From the IMG/VR virus record IMGVR_UViG_3300032524_000327, positions 1 to 21,314 of that record: a DNA stretch of 21,314 nucleotides. One strand, written 5' to 3'. The position numbers and the translations under genes are program-made. This DNA comes from a virus. How positions within the stretch are numbered: the stretch's first letter is position 1; the number at the start of each line of letters is the position of its first letter. A model generated the notes under the pieces. The model had not been told where the DNA came from and did no database searches. It saw nothing but the letters and a program-made list of their open reading frames with translations. Below, one piece after another: positions 12,658 to 20,584 of the stretch.

Positions 12658-14280
12658 ATGCCTGGAATCTTTGGAAATTCATCTTCTAGCTCTAAAGGAG
12701 CTCTTCCCAAAGGTTCCCCTTCTAGAATTAGAGGAGCTCTTCCCAAGGTCCAGGCTACAAAAAAATCTGAGTATGGAGGATTTGGAAGTGGAAGAGGAAG
12801 AAATATGAAACTTGGAAATATAAAAAATATGGAAAATGCAATGATTCCACATATGTATAATCCAGAAATGTTATCAAAAATGGGAGCTGGAGGAATTGGA
12901 AAAGATTTTCCTCAAGGAGATACAGGTTCTCCATTTTGGTTTTCTAACATTGGAGGCAATCATTTTCCAAGAGAAGGATTTACTTACAAGCCATTTGATA
13001 CTCCCATAATTCCATTCAAAGATCAACTTCAAGGTTACATTGATGATGAAGATTCCAAAATGGGAATTGAATTTCTAGCTCATTCTGCAACTGGAGGTTC
13101 TCATTACTTTAAAGCTAAAACTGAAGGATTGATTTCTCATATTAATGATTTTGCTCAAAAAATTGATTTGGATTACATTGCTAGACAAATCTCAGTAGAA
13201 CTTTTAGCTTATGGTAATTCTTTTTGGAGATTACGAAAACCAATTTGGGAATGTAATTCTGTAGATGATTTTCAACAATTGCCAATAGATTCTGCAGTTC
13301 GTATTTGGTGGACTCCAGATAGAAGGCCTATTTGGTATGAGTTTAGAGGAGCATCTTACAACGGTTACTTCAGGCCATATGAGATTCTTCATTTCAAATG
13401 GAATCAAATCAATGCACAAGCTTTTGGATTTGGTATGATGCCTCAATTAGTTAAAGAAGTAGAGTACACTGAACAAACTCCAGATGGATATCAACAAATG
13501 GTTAGAATGCCATATCTTGATATCAAACATGGAATGCAGAATTTAGTTTACAGATCACTATACAGATATCTTCCAAGAAATGTTTACGAAGCTCCAAACT
13601 CTGATTCATCTGAACGAGATGAGATTCGTTCTGAAATTAGAAATCTATTTCCAGGAGAAGATTTAGTTCATGGTTCTGCAGGATTAAAAGTTACAGAGCT
13701 AGGTTCTGGAATTAGAGCATATGAGCCAAATGCATTTATGGATTTATTCCAGGGAGCAATCTTCAAAGCATTGCAAACAAGTAAAGGAAGAATTGCAGGA
13801 CAATCTCAAGGACCTACATATGCAAACGGAGAAGAATCTGCAGTATTGGATGAAGTTGGATTATCTTATTTCCCTACATCATTGAGAACTCAAATTACAG
13901 AGCAAATTCTAAAACCTTGGTATTATTTCCATGAAACTAGTGATCCTAATATTGCCGGGGGAATGGTAAACATTCCTTGGGATCATACTGATATTGAATT
14001 GAAATTTGGTAAAGCAGTAAAGAAAGATGTTGAACCTGAACAGATGTTAAGTTGGATTGAATTCTTAGCAGCTAATGGAGCAATATCTACTAGAGAAATT
14101 AGAAAAGCAGCTGAGCTTGCAAATATTCCATTATCATCTGATGAAGAAGGAAATCTTCCTGGAATGCAAAATCCAATGCAGGGCCAAGTTCCAGGAATGG
14201 GAGCTCAAGGTCCAGGCGGAATTCCTCCAAATGTCCAAAGTTTAATACAAAAGAATCCTCCAGGTAGTGTAAGAAAATAA
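12658..14280 (+). CDS. Portal protein, 540 aa
   Basis: The portal is the dodecameric ring through which DNA enters and leaves the head. Length, position after the terminase and before the protease, and features of the phage portal family support this. There is a mixed N-terminal core with LLAYGNSFWRLRK (about 180-192), EILHFKWNQINAQAFGFGMM (about 242-261, the LHFK...YG-like segment), long helices, and a Gly/Pro/Gln-rich C-terminal tail (about 499-540). Near the N-terminus GALPK occurs twice (about 14-18 and 26-30), encoded by a short direct repeat. It is expressed from its own promoter and coupled by TAATG to a small zinc protein. Confidence 0.88.
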   Translation: MPGIFGNSSSSSKGALPKGSPSRIRGALPKVQATKKSEYGGFGSGRGRNMKLGNIKNMENAMIPHMYNPEMLSKMGAGGIGKDFPQGDTGSPFWFSNIGGNHFPREGFTYKPFDTPIIPFKDQLQGYIDDEDSKMGIEFLAHSATGGSHYFKAKTEGLISHINDFAQKIDLDYIARQISVELLAYGNSFWRLRKPIWECNSVDDFQQLPIDSAVRIWWTPDRRPIWYEFRGASYNGYFRPYEILHFKWNQINAQAFGFGMMPQLVKEVEYTEQTPDGYQQMVRMPYLDIKHGMQNLVYRSLYRYLPRNVYEAPNSDSSERDEIRSEIRNLFPGEDLVHGSAGLKVTELGSGIRAYEPNAFMDLFQGAIFKALQTSKGRIAGQSQGPTYANGEESAVLDEVGLSYFPTSLRTQITEQILKPWYYFHETSDPNIAGGMVNIPWDHTDIELKFGKAVKKDVEPEQMLSWIEFLAANGAISTREIRKAAELANIPLSSDEEGNLPGMQNPMQGQVPGMGAQGPGGIPPNVQSLIQKNPPGSVRK

Positions 14281-14528
14281 TGCCTGAACCTGTAATTCCA
14301 ATTCCTTATAAAATTAGATGTGGAGATTGTAAAGATCCGGCTAGATTTCATGATATGTCTGGATGTAGAGTTGAAAATTGTAAGTGTAAAGGATTTCAAG
14401 CTGAAGAATTGGAACATGAACTTTGTATGGATGCAGCTACTGGAAAGCAAATTTGTGTTACCTGCAGCTCTGATAAAGATCTAAAAGATGGACTTTGTAA
14501 GGAGTGTAGAGATGCCAAATCAACCTGA
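14280..14528 (+). CDS. Cysteine-rich zinc protein, 82 aa
   Basis: TAATG-coupled to the portal gene. Cysteines occur as CGDC (about 14-17), C-x4-CKC (GCRVENCKC, about 28-36), C49, CVTC (about 59-62) and CKEC (about 73-76), enough for two zinc sites. There is no other recognisable domain. Its place inside the head-assembly operon, between portal and protease, suggests a structural or chaperone role, but this is only positional. Confidence 0.75.
   Translation: MPEPVIPIPYKIRCGDCKDPARFHDMSGCRVENCKCKGFQAEELEHELCMDAATGKQICVTCSSDKDLKDGLCKECRDAKST
14499..14504 (+). promoter_or_regulatory. Shine-Dalgarno that decides the protease start
   Basis: AAGGAG lies 7 bases before ATG 14512. The upstream in-frame ATG at 14488 has no such site. 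The start at 14512 is therefore chosen. Confidence 0.6.
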
Positions 14529-16203
14529 AGAAATTCTTAGAAAGATTGGTCCATTAAAAATAGATCTACTTAAAGAAAAAAATGAAACTGGAACTTTAGA
14601 TAATTTAGGCCAACCAAACATTATTGATTACATGAACAAGGAACCATTTCTCACTTCATTATCTGATAGAGGATTAGGAGGCGGCCAACCTGGAACAATT
14701 CTTCCAAACAATGAACCTTCATCTCGTTCTCCAAAACCTACTGATGGATTTCGACCTGGAGGAGAATTTGATAAATCTTCTGGAGTAGGAGCTGTTGGAG
14801 ATGATTTAACTCAACCAGGAATTACAACTGGAGCTCCAACTAGTAAACCTGAAATACTTCCAACTGAATTAGAAGAAAATTTTGATCCTGTAAATAATAC
14901 ATGGCCTCCAGGAGAACAAAATCCTGATCATGGATGCGATTGTCAAATGGGAAAAGATAATTCTACAGAGTATAGTTCTCAAGGAATTACTACAATACAT
15001 CAAGCTACTCCAGATTTTACTCCAGAAGAATCTGCAATGGATCCAAAAATGAATCCTGATAACACTGATAGAAATATAGTGTTGAGAGGTTCTCAGGCAT
15101 TTTCAGATAATAATGAAACAATGGAAACAAGAGATGGAGATGCAATTGCACAAAAAATTAAGGTATCTCCACTATGGAAAGAGAAAGGAGATGGAATTGG
15201 AGAAGAAAAAGATCAACCTAGAACAATTAATCTTAAAGTTGAAATTATAAAAGAAGAACCAATTGGAGAATCATTTGAAATTGATGAACCGATTGTAGAA
15301 TGGAAAGAAGCTAACCTTCCAAGAGAGGATGAATTTACTGAACCTTCTACTGTAGTAGGAACTGTAAAATATTTTCCAGATGAACAAGTAATGGAAGTAG
15401 AACTCAATGGAAGAAAATATCCATACTATGGAGTTTCATACAGAGATTTTGATTCGTTTAGAGGAGCAGGAAGTAAAGGAGCTCATTACAATAGAATCTT
15501 TAAAGGAAGATTTGGTCCTGGAAGAAAAGTTGATGCTCTAAGTAATCAAGAAGCTTTGAACAAAGCTATTCTGTATAGAGAATCAATGGTTAGAGAACAT
15601 CCAGACGATTTCTCCTGGATAGATGAACTAGCAATCAAAGAAATGATTCAAGAATCTAAGAGAGGAGGCCAAGGAAAATATATTCTACTCAAAGCTGCAG
15701 AAGGAACTACAACTGATCATAGAGCTGAAGGAGAAAGTTATCAGAGAATAATTACTCCAGAACTGTTAAAGAAATTAACCTATACTGCAATCAAAAAAGG
15801 TTCAGATATCAATCATCTTTATCCAAAAAGAAATATTAATTCGGGAGTAGTAATTGATGCAGAGTTTAATGATAAAACTGGATTTGCTGAGTTTATCTAT
15901 TTTGAAACGGATCCTGAAATTATTCAAGGAATTACTGATGGATACATTGATGCAGTTTCAATAAATGGAGGAGCTGCTAGAAGCTACAAAATTATTGATG
16001 GAGGAGGCCTGGAAGTAGAAAATCCAGATATTAGATGCACTACTGGAGAATGCTTTAGATTGGGAGAAGGTATCATTTTAGGAGAAAAAGACAATGTAGC
16101 TTTTACATGGGTAGTTACTCAACCAGGATTTAGATACAATGGAAGAATGATTCCTCCTACTGTTCCTGGAGTTAAAACTACTAGAATTATCATGCTTGAG
16201 TAG
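14512..16203 (+). CDS. KTSC domain-prohead protease fusion, 563 aa
   Basis: Residues 1 to about 250 are low-complexity, acidic and Pro/Gly-rich, with one cysteine patch (HGCDCQ). At about 280-335 lies a KTSC-like domain: GTVKYFPDEQ, GRKYPYYGVSYRDFDSF, then SKGAHYNRIFKGRF. From about 390 to 500 follows a region resembling an HK97/herpes-type prohead protease, with H435 (NHLYPKR) and S483 (AVSINGG) as candidate catalytic residues in the usual His-then-Ser order. Such enzymes cleave scaffold and capsid precursors during head maturation. Position between portal and scaffold fits. The KTSC fusion is unusual to me; KTSC is usually a small stand-alone domain of unclear role. The last about 60 residues are beta-rich. 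Confidence 0.75.
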   Translation: MPNQPEEILRKIGPLKIDLLKEKNETGTLDNLGQPNIIDYMNKEPFLTSLSDRGLGGGQPGTILPNNEPSSRSPKPTDGFRPGGEFDKSSGVGAVGDDLTQPGITTGAPTSKPEILPTELEENFDPVNNTWPPGEQNPDHGCDCQMGKDNSTEYSSQGITTIHQATPDFTPEESAMDPKMNPDNTDRNIVLRGSQAFSDNNETMETRDGDAIAQKIKVSPLWKEKGDGIGEEKDQPRTINLKVEIIKEEPIGESFEIDEPIVEWKEANLPREDEFTEPSTVVGTVKYFPDEQVMEVELNGRKYPYYGVSYRDFDSFRGAGSKGAHYNRIFKGRFGPGRKVDALSNQEALNKAILYRESMVREHPDDFSWIDELAIKEMIQESKRGGQGKYILLKAAEGTTTDHRAEGESYQRIITPELLKKLTYTAIKKGSDINHLYPKRNINSGVVIDAEFNDKTGFAEFIYFETDPEIIQGITDGYIDAVSINGGAARSYKIIDGGGLEVENPDIRCTTGECFRLGEGIILGEKDNVAFTWVVTQPGFRYNGRMIPPTVPGVKTTRIIMLE

Positions 16204-16220
16204 ATTTCGAAATTTAAATA
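16204..16220 (+). promoter_or_regulatory. BRE/TATA promoter of the scaffold gene
   Basis: ATTTCGAAATTTAAATA starts at the stop codon of the protease gene and ends 23 bases before ATG 16244. It is identical to the portal promoter box. Confidence 0.75.
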
Positions 16221-16243
16221 GGCATTTGAGGTTTTAAAATCAA

Positions 16244-17104
16244 ATGCAAACTACAGCATTAAAGAACAGAAAACTAGTTTCAGCTACTTCATTGAAGGAA
16301 GCTGAAAAAATTCTGGATGCTAAAAACATAGGAAAAACTGATGCAATTAGAAAACTCGTTGGACTAGCTTTCAAAATGACTGATGATTCTGACAAAAAGC
16401 ATACTTTACAAGAAGCAGATGATTCTGCAATGGGTAAAGAAGGTCCTGCTCCTGAACAAAGCGGACAAAAAAATGCTCAAGAACAATCACAAAATTCTGA
16501 AGCTAGAGAAAACTCTGGAGAGGAATCTCAACTTCATGGTAATCCTGGAAAAGGAACCGGAAGTGATGTTCCAACACCTGAAACAAGTTCTGAAAAAGAT
16601 CAACAGAATGCAAAAGAGCAAACTGGAGATTCTCAACTTGGAGGAGCCAACAAAGAAAACATGCCACTCTATCAAATGATGGGCCAAGAACCTTCTCCTG
16701 ATATGCTCAATCAAAAAATGATTGAACTAATGGATCCGCAAAATGGTCCTGGACTTTCAAAAGTAGCTGCAGGAAATCAAGCTGCTCAACAAGGAAGAGA
16801 TCAGATGGGATTCTTACAAGAAGCAATGAAGCCAGTTCTAACACATCTCGACGGAAAACTTAGAAAACTTGAAGCAGATAATTTCAATCTGCAAGAAGCA
16901 CTCAACATTCTAAAAACTTCTGGAGAAAAAGGTAAAATTGCACTCATGAGAACTGGAGGCCCTGGAGGAAATCCAAAGAATCAAGAAGCAATGTTGCCCG
17001 GTTCAGATCCTACTGTTGAAGAATCAGTTAATCAATTAGAAATAATTGAAACAGATTCCCTAGCTAAAGAAGACTTCCAACGAGATATTCTATTACAATA
17101 TTAG
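16244..17104 (+). CDS. Scaffold-like protein, 286 aa
   Basis: The middle (about residues 47-150) is hydrophilic and low in hydrophobics, with many Gln, Ser, Glu and Asn and no cysteines. Near the C-terminus a coiled-coil segment is visible (LDGKLRKLEADNFNLQEALNIL, about 205-225), and the end is acidic. Position between the prohead protease and the decoration and capsid genes is the classic place of a scaffold. The sequence itself gives no family match, so the assignment is mainly from context. It has its own leaderless promoter and is followed by a T-rich terminator. Confidence 0.65.
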   Translation: MQTTALKNRKLVSATSLKEAEKILDAKNIGKTDAIRKLVGLAFKMTDDSDKKHTLQEADDSAMGKEGPAPEQSGQKNAQEQSQNSEARENSGEESQLHGNPGKGTGSDVPTPETSSEKDQQNAKEQTGDSQLGGANKENMPLYQMMGQEPSPDMLNQKMIELMDPQNGPGLSKVAAGNQAAQQGRDQMGFLQEAMKPVLTHLDGKLRKLEADNFNLQEALNILKTSGEKGKIALMRTGGPGGNPKNQEAMLPGSDPTVEESVNQLEIIETDSLAKEDFQRDILLQY

Positions 17105-17108
17105 AATA

Positions 17109-17125
17109 CCTTTTTTCCTTTTTCC
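17109..17125 (+). terminator. T-rich terminator after the scaffold gene
   Basis: CCTTTTTTCCTTTTTCC lies just after the scaffold stop and just before the next promoter box, as expected for archaeal U-tract termination. Confidence 0.5.
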
Positions 17126-17126
17126 T

Positions 17127-17143
17127 ATTTCGAATTTTATATA
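17127..17143 (+). promoter_or_regulatory. BRE/TATA promoter of the decoration/capsid operon
   Basis: ATTTCGAATTTTATATA matches the portal box at 15 of 17 positions. It ends 27 bases before the TTG start at 17171, so the mRNA may carry a leader of a few bases. Confidence 0.7.
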
Positions 17144-17170
17144 CTAACTTTCTATTATACAATTAGAAAC

Positions 17171-17653
17171 TTGACTGACAAATATAACGCAGTTGATGAA
17201 GGCGGAGTAAAAGCTGCTGTTTACATTAGTATGATAGCTGATGAAGCAGTAACTTTATGGAGTCCTGTTATAGTAGTTGCAGAACCAGCTATTACAAACG
17301 GACTTCCACGTGTTGAACCAATTAATGTCCTTAACTCTGCAGGAGTTATTGGAATTGCCGTTGGCGGAACTGGACCTATAGAAGATGGAACAGCTGCATC
17401 TGCAGCTGGTAAAACAGTTCAAGTTCAGATATACGGACTTTGTAAAGTTCGTGTAGATGGAAACGTAGCTAACATTGCAATCGGGGATAACTTGGTTACA
17501 GATACTACTGATGGCGTAGCTAGACAAGTAGCAGTTTATCCTGCTATTTATTCTGCAGCTGATGTAGCTAGAAACGTGTTCGCTAAAGCATTGCAAGCTA
17601 GTACAGTGGACCTAGATATCATAGTCTGTTTCCTTACTGGAGGTTCTCAATAA
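17171..17653 (+). CDS. Head decoration-like protein, 160 aa
   Basis: TTG start placed by the promoter; the next in-frame ATG would lose 21 residues. The product is small, beta-rich and glycine/valine/alanine-rich, with IGIAVGGTGPI (about 57-67), VQVQIYGLCKVRVDG (about 83-97) and IGDNLVTDT (about 103-111). This is the pattern of DUF2190-like decoration proteins that sit on HK97-type heads. Its position directly before the capsid gene fits. Codons ending in C (GGC, AAC, GCC) are more frequent than in the packaging genes, suggesting high expression. Confidence 0.7.
   Translation: MTDKYNAVDEGGVKAAVYISMIADEAVTLWSPVIVVAEPAITNGLPRVEPINVLNSAGVIGIAVGGTGPIEDGTAASAAGKTVQVQIYGLCKVRVDGNVANIAIGDNLVTDTTDGVARQVAVYPAIYSAADVARNVFAKALQASTVDLDIIVCFLTGGSQ
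17639..17644 (+). promoter_or_regulatory. Shine-Dalgarno of the major capsid gene
   Basis: GGAGGT, the fullest such site in the window, lies 10 bases before ATG 17655, inside the last codons of the decoration gene. It suits strong translation of an internal gene. Confidence 0.55.
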
Positions 17654-17654
17654 T

Positions 17655-18800
17655 ATGACAACCACAACAGTAAGTAGAGATAAGATTTTTCATATGGATG
17701 AAAACGCTTCTCTAAAAGAAGCTTTGATGTTCGCAAACAATCAAAGAATGGCAAACGGAGGAAAATACAATCCAACTTTACCGTTGAGATTATTGCCTTT
17801 CCAAGCATTCTTTGATAAGACCGATAAACATCCAATGCAAAATGATGCAATCAATAGAGATTTGCCAAGAATACTTCACGAACGCTTTGGTGTTCACGTT
17901 GGAGATTATTCAAAGAACCAGGAAACAGTTCAAATTCCTAGTAACTTAGTAAATCTAAAAATTGCTGACATGGTAATCGAAGGAGCAGAACCATATTCAC
18001 AATGGAAAGAATATGTTAGAGTGGTAGATATGCCAACTCCATTATTCAACGTTCCAACGGACAAATACTCCGATTGGTTAGGGTTTGATAATTTCGACAG
18101 ATTCAAAGCTGTTGATGGAGAACCGGTTGATATGGGCGGTAAATCTACAGCTGTAGCATTAAATTGTGAAAATGATAATGGTTACTACAGAGCAAAACTT
18201 GGTGTCAAACGAAATGATATTCGTGATAACAAGTTCCTAGCAGTAGAACAGAATTTGAAAAATGCAGGAGCAGTATGGTATTATGGTTTAGGAAAAAAGA
18301 TCATTGATACTTACATTGCAAATGCAGTTAATACAGATACAAGAGCAAATCTTGATCTTGCAACTCCAATTCATTCTCAACTAGAAGCTTTGGTAAATGT
18401 AATCAGAAACAAATTCCCTGGAACTTTGCTCAATAGAGCAGACACAGCTTTCTTCCATCCTACCAACGCATACGAAACTGTAGTTACATCTACAGGAGCC
18501 TCAGGAATTTATCCATTCTTGGATAACAGAATGTTAGCTCCACAAGATCAAGATGTAATCAACAATTCCGGAATGTCAAAGGCATTAGGATTGAAGAGAA
18601 CATGGGAAACTCCACAAGCTACCGATAACACTGTTGTTATAGTAAAGAGGGATATCTCACACGTCTTTGGATTATACCAGGACCTAGAGATTGAAGACTT
18701 TGATATGACTGTAAGTGGAATCACTGACTCTGCATTATCAATGAGATTCGACAATCAAAAAGCCCACGACGAAGGACTCTATACAATCACAGCATTTTAG
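17655..18800 (+). CDS. Major capsid protein, HK97-like, 381 aa
   Basis: Length, place after protease, scaffold and decoration genes, and sequence pattern indicate the HK97-fold major capsid protein. The N-terminus (1 to about 60) is likely a helical arm. The core contains long helices (ALVNVIRNKF, about 231-240) and the typical late segment: TAFFHPTNAYETVV, YPFLDNRML, LGLKRTWE and VVIVKRDISHVFGLYQDLEIE. I see no clear protease cleavage site. Codon use includes more AAC, GAC, TTC and CGT than neighbouring hypothetical genes. It is co-transcribed with the decoration gene and probably with 18809. Confidence 0.85.
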   Translation: MTTTTVSRDKIFHMDENASLKEALMFANNQRMANGGKYNPTLPLRLLPFQAFFDKTDKHPMQNDAINRDLPRILHERFGVHVGDYSKNQETVQIPSNLVNLKIADMVIEGAEPYSQWKEYVRVVDMPTPLFNVPTDKYSDWLGFDNFDRFKAVDGEPVDMGGKSTAVALNCENDNGYYRAKLGVKRNDIRDNKFLAVEQNLKNAGAVWYYGLGKKIIDTYIANAVNTDTRANLDLATPIHSQLEALVNVIRNKFPGTLLNRADTAFFHPTNAYETVVTSTGASGIYPFLDNRMLAPQDQDVINNSGMSKALGLKRTWETPQATDNTVVIVKRDISHVFGLYQDLEIEDFDMTVSGITDSALSMRFDNQKAHDEGLYTITAF

Positions 18801-18808
18801 GAGAAAAA

Positions 18809-19129
18809 ATGGGAGAACTAATCTGTATCAAATGTTTGGCAAAATCTGAAGCTGACACATTTGAACAAGCTGATGAAGCAATAGATCATTCAGTAGGAGT
18901 TACAAGAGGAAAACCATGTATTGGTTCAGACTTGGATCTTTTATGGAATGAACAACCTGTAGCATCAATAGTTTATCATTTCGGACCTGGAAGTAAAGTG
19001 AAACAAGAGAATGCTAAAGGAAAAAAGGAAACTCCAAAAGAGGAACCTGAAAATCCAATAGCTGAAACGTCTAAAGCAAACTCTCCTAAAAATCAAAATC
19101 AAAATTCAACAACTGCAACAACGAAATAA
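18809..19129 (+). CDS. Zinc-site protein with disordered tail, 106 aa
   Basis: AGGAG (18799-18803) precedes the ATG by 5 bases, and the capsid stop is 8 bases upstream, so it is in the capsid operon. The N-terminus has CIKC (residues 6-9), H27 and C37, a possible single zinc site. From about residue 65 on the sequence is Lys/Glu/Asn/Thr-rich and disordered. Role unknown; an accessory head or neck factor is possible by position. A T-rich tract follows. Confidence 0.7.
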   Translation: MGELICIKCLAKSEADTFEQADEAIDHSVGVTRGKPCIGSDLDLLWNEQPVASIVYHFGPGSKVKQENAKGKKETPKEEPENPIAETSKANSPKNQNQNSTTATTK

Positions 19130-19141
19130 AACTAGGAGAAC

Positions 19142-19156
19142 TTTATTTTCTTTTTT
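19142..19156 (+). terminator. T-rich terminator of the capsid operon
   Basis: TTTATTTTCTTTTTT begins 12 bases after the stop of gene 18809. The rest of the gap to 19237 holds only the next promoter, as far as I can see. Confidence 0.5.
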
Positions 19157-19208
19157 AAATTTTAGAAATAACATCCTCACGCATTTTCTAGGTCCTGGTA
19201 ACTTCTAA

Positions 19209-19217
19209 TTTTATATA
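19209..19217 (+). promoter_or_regulatory. TATA box of the putative lysis operon
   Basis: TTTTATATA ends 20 bases before ATG 19238. It lacks the TTTCGAA element of the structural promoters (CTTCTAA is present instead), so this unit may be timed differently. Confidence 0.55.
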
Positions 19218-19237
19218 GCTTATTTCCAACATTGAAT

Positions 19238-19450
19238 ATGAAGAAATTTAATTGGAAATTAGCTCATGTAACTTTAACTAAAACTTTTGTTACTACATTT
19301 TTTACTCCATTTGTAGGCGTTACTGTAGTTTTCAATCCTGAATTAATACAAAGTGTTTATGTAGGACTTTTTACATCTATGGTCATGTGTGGGATTGTTT
19401 TAGGACAAATTCTAGATAGATACAAGAAATTCTTAGAGGAAAATCCATAA
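19238..19450 (+). CDS. Small membrane protein, holin candidate, 70 aa
   Basis: ATG 19238 is preferred over the in-frame TTG 19232 because it better fits the TATA spacing. Two membrane spans are visible: FVTTFFTPFVGVTVVF (about 16-31) and VYVGLFTSMVMCGIVLGQIL (about 39-58). A short polar link separates them and a charged tail follows (DRYKKFLEENP). Small size, two spans and a charged end are holin-like, and a zinc protease lies just downstream. Holins are too diverse to identify by eye, so this is a contextual guess. Confidence 0.65.
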   Translation: MKKFNWKLAHVTLTKTFVTTFFTPFVGVTVVFNPELIQSVYVGLFTSMVMCGIVLGQILDRYKKFLEENP

Positions 19451-19572
19451 TGCCAAAACAAGAATCTATCTTTTCTAAATGTTTTAAAGGTTCAGCTCCT
19501 TTTTGTATTGATTTAGATGAAGAAGATTCTTACGTTATAGAAGTGCCTGACAAAAATTCAAATAATAAATAA
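19450..19572 (+). CDS. Small hypothetical protein, 40 aa
   Basis: TAATG overlap with the membrane-protein gene. The product has two cysteines (C11, C19), an acidic middle (DLDEED) and a polar tail. No domain was recognised. The overlap argues for real translation. Its stop lies within the likely TATA region of the next gene. Confidence 0.5.
   Translation: MPKQESIFSKCFKGSAPFCIDLDEEDSYVIEVPDKNSNNK
19563..19570 (+). promoter_or_regulatory. Weak TATA box for gene 19594
   Basis: TAATAAAT ends 23 bases before ATG 19594, the same spacing as at strong promoters, but the sequence is simple and inside the end of the previous gene. Confidence 0.35.
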
Positions 19573-19593
19573 CAGTAATTTTTTCATTAAATT

Positions 19594-19785
19594 ATGGGAA
19601 TAAAATCATGGATAGTTACTCTATCCCCATTAGCAATCGCATTAGGGCAAACTCTAAAGTCATTTGCTACAGGAGAACCATTATCAGATCAAGAAATTGA
19701 ACTGATCAAATATTTGGTTACTGCATTCATAGCTTCAGGAGCAATTGGACAAGCTAAAGCTATTGTTGCAAAAATTAAAGGATAA
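19594..19785 (+). CDS. Small membrane protein, holin or pinholin candidate, 63 aa
   Basis: Two hydrophobic helices: WIVTLSPLAIALGQTLKSFA (about 6-25) and YLVTAFIASGAIGQAKAIVA (about 40-59), joined by an acidic hinge (GEPLSDQEIEL). The C-terminus is basic (KIKG). Alanine/glycine-rich helices with small residues are typical of holins and of small virion membrane proteins. Together with the 19238 protein and the downstream metalloprotease it suggests a lysis group. Function is not proven by sequence. Confidence 0.65.
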   Translation: MGIKSWIVTLSPLAIALGQTLKSFATGEPLSDQEIELIKYLVTAFIASGAIGQAKAIVAKIKG

Positions 19786-19794
19786 CCAAAAACC

Positions 19795-19813
19795 TTTTTA
19801 TCTTATTTTTTTT
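19795..19813 (+). terminator. T-rich tract before the metalloprotease gene
   Basis: TTTTTATCTTATTTTTTTT fills most of the 38-base gap. It may end transcripts of the membrane-protein gene. Its TTTTTATC part could also act as a weak TATA box for ATG 19824. Confidence 0.4.
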
Positions 19814-19823
19814 ACTATACTCT

Positions 19824-20579
19824 ATGAATAATTGTAATGTTTGTGTTCATACAGATAATAAAAAATACTCTGAAGTTCCAGAGCTTGCAGCTTCTGAATT
19901 TTCAGCTCTAAACATTGGAACTCACAAACTAAAATCAAATCTAAATGCATTGAATAACAAAATTTGGGATTCTGATGAAACTGTTTATTGGCAATTAGAT
20001 TCTGAATATACATTTCTTACAAAAGAAGAACAAATTAATTTAATCAAAGCTGCATTCCTGGAAACATCATTACTTACTCCATTAAAAATTCAACAAAAAA
20101 GAAAACAGAGTGGAGATGCACATATCAAAATTAATTGGCTTGGAGCAAAAGATGAGAAATATTTCAAAGATAGAAGTTCAGTTCTAGCTTTTGCATATGG
20201 GCCTCAAGTTGGAATTGGAGGAGATATCACTATGAATTCAGATCATCTTTGGTTACTTAGAAAAGAAAAACTAACAATGATGGAAGCATTTGATAAAGGA
20301 TACATTGATGCAGCTCATTTTGATGCAGAACATCCAAATAATACTGTAAAATTCTATGATCCACTCCATACAATGAAACATGAAGGAGGAGGGCATTCTT
20401 GCGGAATGCGACACATTACAGATGTTAATCGAAAATATGATACAATCATGTATCCATATTACAACGGAAAGAGAGTTTTTAGTCAAGCAGATAAGGATTA
20501 TCTCTTTGAACTTTACGGAAAATCCAATGTTGCAGATAGAATTGGAAGATTCATTCAGCATAGAATGGGAAGATTCTAA
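19824..20579 (+). CDS. Matrixin-like zinc metalloprotease, 251 aa
   Basis: The metzincin signature is complete: H186-E187-x2-G190-H191-x2-G194-x2-H197 (HEGGGHSCGMRH), followed by the Met-turn IMYP with M209. Before it lies the matrixin-like strand AYGPQVGIGGDITM (about 124-137). After it comes AD...LFELYG (about 222-232), the usual end of matrixin catalytic domains. There is no signal peptide, pro-domain cysteine switch or membrane anchor. The N-terminus has a CxxC (C4, C7). Such enzymes cut extracellular proteins. Two small membrane proteins just upstream could release it, so it may degrade a protein S-layer during lysis or entry. Confidence 0.85.
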   Translation: MNNCNVCVHTDNKKYSEVPELAASEFSALNIGTHKLKSNLNALNNKIWDSDETVYWQLDSEYTFLTKEEQINLIKAAFLETSLLTPLKIQQKRKQSGDAHIKINWLGAKDEKYFKDRSSVLAFAYGPQVGIGGDITMNSDHLWLLRKEKLTMMEAFDKGYIDAAHFDAEHPNNTVKFYDPLHTMKHEGGGHSCGMRHITDVNRKYDTIMYPYYNGKRVFSQADKDYLFELYGKSNVADRIGRFIQHRMGRF

Positions 20580-20584
20580 GTTTA

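Noticed and set aside
12693-12750. Direct repeat coding GALPK twice in the portal
   Set aside because: Only two short copies in a flexible N-terminus. Likely a small local duplication and not a mobile or regulatory repeat.
16383-16679. 98-codon + strand frame within the scaffold gene
   Set aside because: Lys/Leu-rich alternate reading of the low-complexity scaffold region, with no start signal of its own.
17255-17596. 113-codon open frame on the - strand
   Set aside because: It lies opposite the decoration gene and is Ser/Cys/Asn-rich nonsense typical of antisense reading.
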